NCBI GenBank assembly: GCA_013399305.1
Contig: VXAI01000019.1
Location: forward strand, 2,231,952 to 2,295,951
Length of the DNA: 64,000 nt
Reading direction: 5' to 3'
Source of the DNA: Rostratula benghalensis
Lineage: Eukaryota; Chordata; Aves; Charadriiformes; Rostratulidae
Under the pieces are notes generated by a model. The model did no database searches and had not been told where the DNA came from. It was given only the letters and a program-made list of their open reading frames with translations. Within the stretch, counting starts at the first letter, position 1, and the number at the start of each line of letters is the position of its first letter. A program made the position numbers and the translations under genes. Shown one piece after another: positions 32,701 to 43,373 of the stretch.

Positions 32701-35700
32701 ATAATGCAGTGGAAAGCAAACACTTCTGAAAAATACTAATGCACCTTCTGAGATCTTCTACAAAATCAACAAAAAAATGTTCACTTTTTGAAAATGAGTC
32801 TGTGCAGTGAAAATAAATCTGTGTAGAAGATCGATTTTGGTCCTGGCATTCAGCTAACCACATGGACTCTTCCCTCCCTTCCAGTTACCTGCACTGACTT
32901 AAACATGTTGACCTCATTGATCTTGGTAAGGTCACAGTTTCTCCCAAGAGAGGGTCTGTATCGCATGTTGAGAGGGGAAAACACTCTTTAGTGCACGTGT
33001 TGTCCCTCAGAGCCTGAGGCTGACTCTAGCCCTAACACTGCATGGGTAGGGTGATAGTAGGTAACCGTGCAGGGTTTCCTGCTGCTGGGTACAACAGAGC
33101 TGAAATCAAATGGTTAATTTGTTCTTCATGTGGAAAACACTCTGAATAGTCAGACAGCCTTCACTGCCTGATGAGAGCTGAAGCATTCTTGGCTAGCAAG
33201 TATTTCAGTACAAAATGCCAAGATAGGATTGTTTGCGATATGTTTTGGAGCTAAATTAGACCATGAGCCTGTGCAGAAGTCATTTATCAGAAGTGCTTAA
33301 TGTTCTGAGAGCACATTCCTTTAGAAAGGCTGGAATAAACTTTTCAGTCAAATTATGTAAATGCTCCTGCTAGAAAGAGGAATTTCAGCTTTATATTTCT
33401 AAGAAGGATGCCAAATATGGAAATGCTCTTTAACTATCATTCAAAAAACACTAAATATTTCAACTACTTAGAGTAGTAAATCAAACATTTTGCCTAAAAT
33501 AATATGTATAAAAAGGCTGCAGCTCCAAAGAATGTACCTTTCTAGTAGTGCTTATCTTAAGATGGTGGTGGGTTTTTGATGTGTGTTACCCTTTAAAAGT
33601 GGGTGGAGGAACAGAATTGATCCAGATGAGTAGTTGGAAACTTATTAAAAAGAAATTCCAGAGATTTTCTTAAGAGGAAAAAAACCCAGAATAACTGATT
33701 ATGGTGTAGCATACTTTGGTTTTCATTATTATTTATTGTTTTTAATGCAAGGTATGTAAATATTTACTCAGAGGTTAGAAGAGTTGTTTGGTGTTGTTTG
33801 GGGTTTTTTTATGTGTGTGTATTTGAAGCAAAAAGCTTTGGGTTAATTTTTAATGTTGCTCATGGCTGTTTTCTCTTGCCATATGTACTGTCTCTCTTTT
33901 TTTCTGTTACACCAAGATGTAAATACTGTCCTAACTATATCAAATTCTCTGCACAGATAAAGAGGAACTTTTTGTGCCCACTCCCAGCTATTTTGAGATT
34001 GTCTACTTGAACCCGGATAAACCTGCGGTCATCCCATGCCGTGTTACTACTCCTTCAGCCAAAGTAACTCTGCACAGGGAATTTCCAGCAGAAGAAATTG
34101 AAGTGGATGGAACTGACATTGTTTACGATGTGAAGAAGGGTTTTGTCTACCAGCACCCTACTGCTGATCATAAAGGTATTGTCTACTGCAAAGCAGAGTC
34201 TCAGGGAGCACCTCAGATCTCCATCAAGTATCACCTGCTGTACGTGGAAGGTAAGGTGCAGGTTTGTGTATGTTTACACTGACTCATTTCTTCTGCTGAC
34301 ATTGTTTAAAAAAAACCTTTAAAAAGAAGTAAAATAAGTAATGTAACCAGAGTTTTAAAATCTTGATCAAAAGTATATGTGATACAACTTTGTAGGTTTA
34401 AATTCCATCACTTTCTTGGTGTAGGGGAGAGTTTCAGGTGTACATCACTTACCTCTTACATTAAGCAAATGGACAAAAATTGAGTCTTAAGTTTTATCAG
34501 TGTATTTAACTTTTAAAAACTAACTTTCTGCTGCCAAACACTGTCTTTCTGTCAGTTCCCAAGGGCCCACCCTCAGCCACAATTGAAGCATCATCCAGTA
34601 GAGCAGAAGCCAGTGACAGCGTTCATGTCATCTGCACAGTCCTCGGGGAGCCAGATGTAGATGTGAACTTCAGGTGGCGGTACCCAGGGCAAGAGGTAAG
34701 AGATGAGACGGGTCCTGGTTGAAATGGATGGTCCTGGCTGAAATGGTTTGTTTTTTCATAAAGGCAATGCTTTGAATGCCAGTCAGTGTCTAGGTTTGGA
34801 GCAAAGATGCTTTCAGGTTGTGGTGTCTGCACCGTGCTAGCTCAGGCACGCTGGCGGGAGGCGGCAGCGCATCCCTTTTGAACTTCAGCCTGTTTTTCCC
34901 AGAGAGCCTAGGAGTAGCACAGGGATGAAGCGGGAGAGCTTTTGTGGGTTTTTTGACTTTCCTTGATACTGGTTTATTGGATTGTAGTAAGTAGCTATAC
35001 AAACCCTAGTGTTACATCTTTTGTAATTAACTGTAATTACTGAGAACAAACAATTGAAGGAATTAAATTCTGGACTCACCCTGGCCTTCCAAAACTCTTA
35101 GTGTCCATCCCTTGCTGCTTTTACATCTTCCACAGCTGAATGACTGCCCAGGCCTCACTGCTGGCTGTTCTTGGCCCAGTTGGAAGACCATCAGGTCTTA
35201 CAGTACCCAATGAAGTGCTGGCACATGCCCTAAAATTACATGGCTCTATCACTGATTAAATATAAACAGCTAAAAATGCAAATCACCTCCCTTGTTTGCT
35301 GTGGACACTGGGGCTGCAGTGCAGGGCACATGGACCATCAGCACAGAACTACACCCTCTCCCTGCACCCATCTACAGGGCTTGAGAGAGAGAGAGAGAGA
35401 TACTCTGGCCTGCATCTGCCCTGGAAAGGGCTGATGTGCTGCTTCTCCACTGGAGTTAACAGTCTCAGCTCCAGCTGTGCCTGGGGACAGGGAGGGAAAA
35501 GTTGTCTTTGGGTTTCTGCCCCAGTAAAATGATTAAGTAAATGTCAGAGTAGAATTGCTGTATGCTTGTTGGAGACTTAATGTTTATTAAGGAAGTAGTC
35601 ACACGCTGCAAAGGAAAAAGGTGGAGGGAAAAGAGAGAGGACCATCAGTGATGCTGGTCACGTGGACCTTTTTTTGCACAGGAAAAAGGACTGACAAAGT

Positions 35701-37476
35701 TCTGAGATTGACTGTGTGGTTCCATTCGTTGCTGCTGCTTTCAGTGCTGGGAGATCAGTGATAGTTTTTATTTCCCACCACCCCACCCAGCACCTGGGCT
35801 GTCATCTGCCACTTGATGCACTGTAATCCCTGCTTGCTCTGAGGTGCCATTGCATTGGAGAGACCCTCATCTCATCACTTTAGTCACTAACCTCTCCCTC
35901 TTAAGTTTTTTTTACTTGGGTGGTGTTTTTCCTTGCCACTCCCTGATCATTGCATTTGCTCATCCACCTGCTGTGAATGCATCCTGAGCCACTCCTTAAT
36001 AGGATTCCCTGAAACAAGCTTCAAAGCAGAAGGCAATTAGTTTGAGGAAAAACTGGGCTAACAGGAGCCTAACCAGGCAAGTAGCAGCTGCCTTCCTTAC
36101 GTGGCCTTTATCTTCACTTTCAGTAGGGTCAGGGAAGTTCCCCTTGCTTTAGTTAGGAACCAACTTAGGTTTGAATTAAGTGTGTGGTAGCACTTGATTT
36201 TCAGGCTGGAAAGAGGAGGGTAGTGCTCTGCTAAGTGGCTTGATTCCTGCAGTAGGGTTAAGACTTTCTAGATGAGATTGCCAGTTTTTCCAAACAGTTC
36301 TTGCCTGCTACATCCTATGCATTCCCTGAATACACTGTGGCTCATCTCTAAACTTCAGGAAGCAGTTTCTGCTGTACTGGTCATTCTGTAAGTGTGAGAT
36401 TGTAGCTTTGGCTCCAGATAAGTGTCTAACTTACCCTTTTTCTACTATTGGCATAAGTCTTGGGAATTCACGTTGGTTAATGGCTTGTCCACCTATTTCA
36501 TGAAGCAAGAGGAGATGGTTTCCAAGCAGAAACCTCTCTCTCTCTCACCAGTTTTTCCTATCCAGGAAGACCTGGATGGGCTGGAAGAGTGGGCCAGTTT
36601 CTCTTATATGGTTCTTCACAAACTTCTGAGGTGACCTGGTAAACAGTCCATCAGAGAATTCTCTTACAGAAGAAGGAGGGGAAAAAAAGAGAAAGCCTGT
36701 TATAACAACAAAAAATCTGAACTGCAACTTTCTAAGCATTTTTTTTTTGGTCATTTTGGTTTTGGGGTTACATGCACATTTTGGAAAGCATGCTGTGAGG
36801 GTTAATTTAGAAGCATTTGTGAATTATTACCATTTGTTTCTATGTTCTCTATCTAATACTGTGTTTCTGAAACTAGAGGAGAAAGAATCAGTTTGTGAAA
36901 CATGCTTTAAAGCTAGTTTCTGTGCTAAAAGAACAAGATAAAGCTTGGTCAGCTAACGAGTCAGCTAACTCGTGCCACTGCTGCCCTCTGTCCTGATCTC
37001 TCCACCAGACACCTCACCTCTCTGATCACGTACCCAAATGCACCCTTAGTGAGTGCCCCACAACTGCAGCTGAGTTCATTCATCTACCCCAGGCAGTGCT
37101 TTGGCAGCCCATCACCAAGCTACAGCTACATAGACCCTGCATTTAGTGTGGAAGAGTCATTGTATTGGCCTCCTTTGGCCTAACTTACTGGTACAGCAAT
37201 ATTTAGTGTCACTAAATATGTTTTGCCAAATCACATTTTCTTATGTTGTGTGGGTTTTGTTCTTTTCATTTTTTTCTTTTTAACTAGTCTGAGAGGCCTG
37301 TGAGGATTCAAAACTTCTGGAGACTGATAAACAGAGGAACTGGACAAACCACAAGAATCTCAAAGAGTGTTCTTGTTGTCGAGGATTTTGAAGCCAGAGA
37401 TGCTGGAAACTACATTTGTATGGCTCAGAACCTACATGGAGAAACAACAGTAGCTACTAAGGTTGAATTAAATTGA
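20207..37476 (+). CDS. PDGFRL: PDGFRL (PDGF receptor-like protein), complete, six coding exons
   Basis: Joining 20207-20261, 26774-27068, 32332-32483, 33957-34250, 34556-34695 and 37288-37476 gives 1125 nt and a 374-residue protein, against about 375 in human. PDGFRL is a secreted protein resembling the extracellular part of the PDGF receptor, without a membrane or kinase domain; it was described as a candidate tumour suppressor. Visible parts: a signal peptide (residues 1-18), a very basic Lys/Pro linker (about 24-52), a first Ig domain (Cys95-Cys142), a middle Ig-like segment (Cys195-Cys245) and a C-terminal Ig domain (Cys292-Cys356 with DAGNYIC). Sequons lie at about Asn84, Asn99 and Asn131. 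All introns are GT-AG and all phases agree. No truncation is seen. Confidence 0.96.
23216..23782 (+). mobile_element. Solo LTR of an avian endogenous retrovirus
   Basis: About 565 nt beginning TGTCATGGTTTAACCCCAGC and ending ACCACAACA, so it carries the TG...CA ends of an LTR. The interior matches a common avian LTR type (ERVL/ERVK-like): GTAAAAGTGAGAAAACTCCT near 23307, a GATATAAAGACAGTTTAATA TATA-like stretch near 23330, CTTCCCATGGGCAGGCAGGT near 23395, and a GTGTCCCCTCCCAACTTCTTGTG-like region near 23595. No internal retroviral genes flank it, so it is a recombined solo LTR. I see no clear target-site duplication. Direction is inferred from the TATA-like stretch and family resemblance. Confidence 0.85.
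25376..25595 (-). repeat. CR1 LINE fragment, minus orientation
   Basis: Starts CCCAGAATGGCTGAGGTTGG, continues GATCATCCAGTCCAACC and ACCTCTCTGGGCAACCTGTG, the reverse complement of the CR1 3' region. Old and diverged. No coding capacity. Confidence 0.9.
26774..27068 (+). CDS. PDGFRL: PDGFRL exon 2: basic linker and start of first Ig domain
   Basis: Reads (V)IGQPMKSKRPKEPGENKIKP, VNKKIKPKMPKMKERESADS, SLKSQSILTQVMDKGRFQKL, AATLNLSAGQSIELRCKGSN, VTWNYPSYLDTFKDSRL. The KRPKEPGEN and DKGRFQK segments are recognisable PDGFRL. It carries Cys95, the first cysteine of Ig domain 1. The donor GTAAGC is ten bases upstream of an assembly gap. Confidence 0.95.
27069..32331 (+). other. PDGFRL: PDGFRL intron 2
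   Basis: 5.3 kb with 5 N at 27079-27083 followed by a run of G. A short GT run lies at about 29387-29400. No clear transposon or extra exon recognised. Confidence 0.75.
27079..27083. other. Small assembly gap (5 N)
   Basis: Five undetermined bases ten nucleotides beyond the end of PDGFRL exon 2, beside a poly-G run. The donor site itself is intact. Confidence 0.99.
32332..32483 (+). CDS. PDGFRL: PDGFRL exon 3: end of first Ig domain
   Basis: Reads (S)IKQLDRYGQLILANATAADT, GEYSCWLQLCSGNKCRKDET, RTGSTYIFFS. The ADTGEYSC motif is the classic F-strand of an Ig domain, with Cys142 pairing with Cys95. Two further cysteines (147, 152) may form an extra bridge. The donor is GTAATT. Confidence 0.95.
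33957..34250 (+). CDS. PDGFRL: PDGFRL exon 4: middle Ig-like segment
   Basis: Reads (D)KEELFVPTPSYFEIVYLNPD, KPAVIPCRVTTPSAKVTLHR, EFPAEEIEVDGTDIVYDVKK, GFVYQHPTADHKGIVYCKAE, SQGAPQISIKYHLLYVE. Cys195 and Cys245 bracket an Ig-like fold, as in the second domain of PDGF-type receptors. Flanked by GCACAG and GTAAGG. Confidence 0.95.
34556..34695 (+). CDS. PDGFRL: PDGFRL exon 5: start of C-terminal Ig domain
   Basis: Reads (V)PKGPPSATIEASSSRAEASD, SVHVICTVLGEPDVDVNFRW, RYPGQE. Cys292 and the following Trp are the B- and C-strand landmarks of an Ig domain. It ends on a codon boundary before GTAAGA. Confidence 0.95.
34696..37287 (+). other. PDGFRL: PDGFRL intron 5
   Basis: 2.6 kb with a (GA)n microsatellite at about 35384-35400. 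No transposon or additional exon recognised. Confidence 0.75.
37288..37476 (+). CDS. PDGFRL: PDGFRL exon 6: terminal exon
   Basis: Reads SERPVRIQNFWRLINRGTGQ, TTRISKSVLVVEDFEARDAG, NYICMAQNLHGETTVATKVE, LN, then TGA at 37474-37476. The DAGNYIC motif with Cys356 closes the last Ig domain. No membrane segment follows, so the product is secreted. Confidence 0.95.
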   Translation, partial: SERPVRIQNFWRLINRGTGQTTRISKSVLVVEDFEARDAGNYICMAQNLHGETTVATKVELN

Positions 37477-40400
37477 TAGGAAGGCTTCTGGACGTAGAAT
37501 GAACTGTATGTTATTTGACATTATAGCCATTTATTTTCTTTATTAATGTTTAAATGAAGCTTGTTCTATCACTGTCTTATTTCACATGTCAATGCATTCC
37601 ATATTCACTAGCTTGAGAGGCCAAAGCAGTGTTCCCCATGCCCAGCAGTAGTCAGGTGTGAGATGATAAACCTACTACAAAGCATTACAGGTTAAGCCTG
37701 AACATGCATAGGGCTCACTATATTTAGGATGAGGTGCTCTTGGGCTTTCCTTTGCTATGGCCTTTCTTCTCAAACTCTTTCATAAGGTTAACCTGCTGTA
37801 TGGTTTGTGCCTTTTTTTGTATGTGAGTACTGAGAGGACATCAAATCTCCTCAAAAGAGATACAAGACACTAAGCAGGTATATCTGTTTTGGTGCTGTGC
37901 AATTTTAGAGTACTGTATGTGGTTAAAAAAAACACCAAAAAAAAAAAACCACACCAAAAAAAAGCTAAAAAAAAAGTTGTTACAGAATTAGCTGATATGT
38001 TTATTTTGTAAGAATAATTAAATTTCTGAACATTATGAAAATATAAGTGTGTGTGCATATATGTGTGTGTGTATAAAGATAAACACATGAAATTCTCACT
38101 CCTAGGTAAGATGAATACTAAATATGTATTAAAATACTAGAGGGTATCTCTATGTGTAAATGGTTGGATGTGTTGGATTTTCTTTATATTGTTGCCTTCC
38201 TACAGCCTTACATTACGTGGCTTACTTGGAGTTCACTCAGGAGATGTATGGTGTTATGTTTACTAACTCATTTAGCAAATCATGTGCTAAAGGTAAAACC
38301 TGCATTTATTGATATAGTAGAATTTACCAAAGAAAAAAACCTCAAATGTAACATTAGAATAATGTTCTGTTATACAGCAGGATCTCATCTCGGGTTAAGA
38401 GCAGTTCACCTTGATTTACTCTTAAATTTACTTGGGAGAAAAGGGAAGAAGTTCCATTTACACAGACCTGTATCTGGATAAATAAGCAACTGCTTCTGGC
38501 ACCCTGGGTTTAGTTACCAGTGTGAGGAAAGAGCCTTTCTGGAGAAAAGGTAAGAATGTGCTGAGAACATTGTTGTATGTTTGTGGTGATGTTTTTAATT
38601 CCTATTGCCAGTCTCAGCATCCAGGTAAGCTCAAACTTCCAACACAAATCTAGGCAGTAGTGCATCTGCATGATGAAACCAGCCTCAGTGCAAGCCATTT
38701 GATTTCCAAGGCCCATGAAGACCAGCTTTTTCTGGGCACGTGAGGAACCCAACCAGGAACCCGCCTGTTGCTTTCACACTTCCATGTGTCTCAGCTGGCC
38801 TTGGACTACAACTTTCTTCTGGAGGAGCCTTGAAGCCAAGCCCTTTGCTCCAGGTAAGTGAACCCTTTGAGCAGATGTTCTGACCAGTGGTATCTAGCAG
38901 AAATGGCAGCTTCTCAGTAGTGTCATTAACCTGATTATTGGCCCAGCTAATGAAAACACTTTTTTTAGGCAAGACTCTGACCAAAGTAACACTAACAATC
39001 ATTCAGCTTCTGGCTGTGCAACATTTAGCATTTTCATTTATCAGAACAGTATATTTCCCTTTGAACTACAAGAGCCACGTCAGCCTCTTAAATTTCAAAG
39101 TGCTTTTGAGCCTTTAATTTGACAATTGATTTCCTTTAAAACACTGAGCAAGTGGTAGATAGTGCAACCTGCTCGGGCTTGTTCTCCACACTACAGCAGT
39201 TCCTGTGGTGGCATCACTGCCGTGGTGACATTTTGGCAGGAGAGGAAGAAGTAAATCCATGTAAATCCATCACTGCTTCATTGCTCCAGTAGACTCCCTC
39301 GGGTTTAATACTTGTGTCTATCCCTCACGTGCTGATTATAACTACAAAAGCAGTGCCTTTAAGGAAGCATTTTTGGTGGCTGGTTGTTTCCTCTCCCACG
39401 TAAACATCAACACAATTCTCATCATAAACCATGAGAATTATTTTCCTATATATTTTACATAGTTCTTGTTTTACCAAAAGCCTCCTGGGCAGGCCTGACT
39501 GATGCAATTACACACTTCCACGTAAATGAACAGGGACAGAGGGTAAGGCAATGAAGCCCAGGAAATGAAATTTAAGTGACTTTTCAAAATCCCATGCCTA
39601 ACACCTGCCAGTATTGCTATTTCTATTTCTGTACCTCAGTCCCTGCTCCTCTAAGACAAGGCAGCACCAGAGGACAGATGGCATTTGTTTCTTCAGGCTT
39701 CAATCATTCCTCCAACTTTCTGATGACCTTTTAAACTCCAGCTCAGACCTAAATGATTTCCTGGCTGTCAGGTAACCACAATGTTAAAAATTGGTGGCTA
39801 CTTACTGTCTAGCAGGCATTTCCTACATGGATTGCATGACAGCAGTTCATGTGCAAGTGTCTACGGTGTTTGTAATGAGAAATTTCCAGTCTTCAGTTAC
39901 CATAAGGAAATGATTCACTGAATTTTACAGCAAACGTGGTACAACTCATACAAACACCTGTAGAGAAAAATACTGATGGGAAGTGAACCACTTCATGAAT
40001 AGTTTGAATGCCATCAAACTATTTGGTATAAATATAAATGTCACTATAACTTCCTCTGAATGTTATCATTAGCATTGGAACTACTAGTTAAGGTTGAGTA
40101 TCTGAAGACACACACTGGTTTAATTGCTTAACTAGCACTAGGCCTCTGGCACATATTTATGGTGAGCAGGCTGCTGGCTTTTCCTGAAGGAAACTTTATG
40201 CTAAAGAAATTACAACAACAACAAAAAGGTAAAAGTTACTGGATCAAACAAAGCTTTTGCTAACACATGGTATTAAGTTAAAGCCTGAAATACTAAAACA
40301 GAGAAAAATACTGGAAGACTGCTTACAGGCAAACAGAATTATTTAATCCTTTCAGACCAATGGAGCAAACTCCAAATGGGTATTTCTGTGGTCTGATTTC

Positions 40401-42665
40401 TATACACAAGGATTCTTTGTAAGAGCATTGAAGATTCTGTTTGCAAGAAGTTTAGAGGTGAGCAGTCTCCTGTACTGCAGAGGAAAACTTATTGACAAAT
40501 CAGCAGTCTCTGTATTCTTTACTACACTGTACTTACTTTTCTGTACTGGTAGCCTGGAAAAGCTTTCCCCTGGTCTGCTGCACACAGGAATATCCTATAT
40601 TTGATCTTCAAACATCTGTATGAGCTCTTCTCGAGTGTTCTACTTGAAGCACTAACATTGCAACTAAGATAATGAAGTTCTTACCAGTGGCTGGACAACT
40701 GTTCTTGTGACACGACCTGTTTGATTGCTAACCTCCGTGGCAGCTTCTCTTACACAAAAAAAGTTCCTAAATAAGGTGAGCATTTTAATAAGATGAGCCC
40801 TGTAGGATGCCTTTTGCCAGGCATATAAGCATCAGGTCCCTGTTCTAAGCCAACTGTATTTTTTATTATTGCTTAGTTCTCTAATGTTACCTACATTAGC
40901 AAAGGTAGAGTTAAAGTTTTCTAAGGGTTAGCTGAACGTTAATAATTTGTGCAGTGAAGCTTCACTATTGCTCTTCTGCTGTCCTGAGCAGGTACCAAGA
41001 GATTTTACCATCTGGAGGAAGGTTCCTCCTTAAAGATCACTTCACTAATACAAGCAGGAGAAAAGCCCTTCAATCAGTACAAAAAAAAAATTTATTTTTT
41101 AAAGCATTCAGCTCAAATACATGTGATCAAATATCTTTGACCATAGAAAATAAAAGTGTTTAAACATATACTTTAAGCCAAGCTTTAGCCCACAAAGGAT
41201 TTTCATGGTTAAATTTGCAACCCCTAGAAAACATGTTGAGTACAGACACCACTAACAAGTGGTACGTACAGTGCCCTAAAGAGGATTAAAAGAGAGCATA
41301 ATGTTCCATAGAAATGGCACCCTCGGACTTGTACATTTTGGAAAATTAAGTCAATTTAATGATGAAATAGTCAATCACCAGTATAGTACAGATTTAGTTA
41401 CTGCATCAGCACTGTTAACAGTCTTGTTTATGTGTCTGTCCTCATCCTTACTAGCCAGGATTGCCCAAGTCTTGGGTGAAATGGTTTGAAGTGGTTCTCC
41501 AGTTTGAGTTCCCTAAATGCTTTCCACCCCCTTGATTCCTCTCCCCGAGCTACTGGAAAACACCAGGAAACTGGGCAGATACAACTTCCCGTAAGAGTTA
41601 ACTGTAGAACTAGTTAACAGCGTCAGCCAAACAGTAGTATCACAACCGCCCTGGCAGTGGGACTGTAAAACCCAAGCTACTTTGAGCACAGGTGGTGTTT
41701 TGCAACACTAATTTGAAGTTAAAACCTGTGTTTAGCAGGTCCAGTGCAGAGATATTAAACAGGTCTGACCGAGGGTGTAGCAAGGATACGTGATTACCTT
41801 GTTGAAGCTGAAGCTCAACACCTGACATGCCCAGAAATGCTGACACCCTCGGCCTCCAGCTCCAGCAGCCAGGACGATTTTCCCCCTGCTTTACAGAATC
41901 TCTTGTACAGGATCTTTTTGCCCAATGAACTGGCAAAACACTGATATCCTGCAGTCTCAGAGGAAAGGTATGGCAGAATTAGCAAGACAAATGCACAGCT
42001 CCCACCTCCCCCCTCTTCCTCAGGTGAATGTAGCCTGAAGAACGTTAATACAAATGCTCACAATTAAAAAAAGGCAAAGTGTGTCACCAGATCCACTGGA
42101 ATTCACAAATTACTGAAGTCTTGAGAACTGAGTTAAGAATGCACCTGGTGAGTATTATTGCATTTTTCTCTTTGGCTTTCAAATCTACATCTAGTTTATC
42201 CTCAGCAAGGGGCATGCTGCTTGGGGGAAATTAGTATTCCTTTTCAGCAGGTAAGTATGAGGTTCCTAAACCTGCAACTCAACTAATAACTTCTAACCTC
42301 GAGGGCTACCGTGGTTCTGACCCTGGTGACTTGAAAGCCAAAAATACACCTGTATCCTGCAAAGAACATCTCCTCAAATGACAGTTGTGTGTGGATATTA
42401 AACCAAAAAATCCACACAAAATATGGCTGCAATTCAACTTCTTTTTAAAATTAGTTCCAAGTTGCATACTCGGGATGGCCGAGATGCTGCTGAGTCACCT
42501 GGCAAAGCTTTCCTCGCCATTTTTTACCTGAATGGAAGTCAGGAAGATGAAGGAAACCCACGTAGTCCTAAGTCCTAGTGGCAGTTTCTCCTCGTTCCCA
42601 GGGCAGGGTCCTCTGCGAGAAGCACGCGGGGCTGACAGCGTCACCAAGGAAGTCAATACCTATGT
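37477..42665. other. Convergent intergenic region between PDGFRL and MTUS1
   Basis: About 5.2 kb. The PDGFRL 3'UTR must occupy the start. ATTAAA motifs near 38018 and 38130 are possible polyadenylation signals, but none is decisive. A-rich low complexity lies at 37924-37976. On the minus strand an AATAAA near 41088-41095, beside a T-run, could be a distal MTUS1 polyadenylation signal. No coding sequence or recognisable transposon is seen. Confidence 0.6.
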
Positions 42666-43156
42666 ACAGTCTTCAGCTTTTATCCTTTATTACGTACACA
42701 GCAAAGAAGGCAGCATTTGAACACACGCAGGGTGTGTTCCATCCATCCCCTTCCATCCACAGCACACGCACACACACACACACAGCCTTTTAATTAAAAA
42801 AAAAAGTGTCGGTGATAAGGAACATCTTAGAAAGGTTGTGATCTTTATCTCTAAGCCCCTGAGCTTTTTTCTTATAGTTAGGTGAAAAGGCAATGAACAA
42901 GTCTTTCCTTGCTCCGTAAGTGCTTTGTGCAACAATGTCCATCGAGGTCATAAACAAAGTCTTGCCGGGAGGAGCAACGTGAGTGTCTTTTCTCCCGTCT
43001 CCTCAGTCTCTTACCGCCATTTTTGCACCACGTAGTTTCCAGTTCTGGTCAGTCATCACAGCCAGCTGCTGCAGCTCTTGCTCCGGTGATTACAAGTGAG
43101 GGTCGGTTCTGCAGATGGCAAAGGAAACGGCAGTCCCCGCTTTCTCTCCGGAGAGG
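42666..43156 (-). other. MTUS1: MTUS1 3'UTR, minimal extent
   Basis: Lies directly downstream of the MTUS1 stop on the minus strand. An AATAAA (reverse complement of 42686-42691) is the nearest polyadenylation signal. A (CA)n run at about 42767-42784 falls inside. A longer 3'UTR reaching about 41.08 kb is possible. Confidence 0.5.
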
Positions 43157-43373
43157 TCATCTCGGTGATCCTGCAGGACTGGAGAAGTTACCCGAATTCC
43201 GTGGGGACTGGAGAGGCACGGATGGGGAACTGGGAGACAGTTTTCTGGGGCTGCACAGGTCGCCGTTGTGCAACTTCCACAGAAGTTCTTCATTTTCCAT
43301 CGACAGGCGCTTGTTCACTTTGGACTCTTTCTCTAGTGACTCCTGGAGAACAGCCTGCTCCGTGGAAAGTTGC
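43157..43373 (-). CDS. MTUS1: MTUS1 last exon
   Basis: Completes an Arg codon, then [74 protein letters not shown] (reverse complement of 43157-43159). The coiled coil ends at [10 protein letters not shown], and a Ser/Pro-rich tail with several SP sites follows. Confidence 0.95.
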
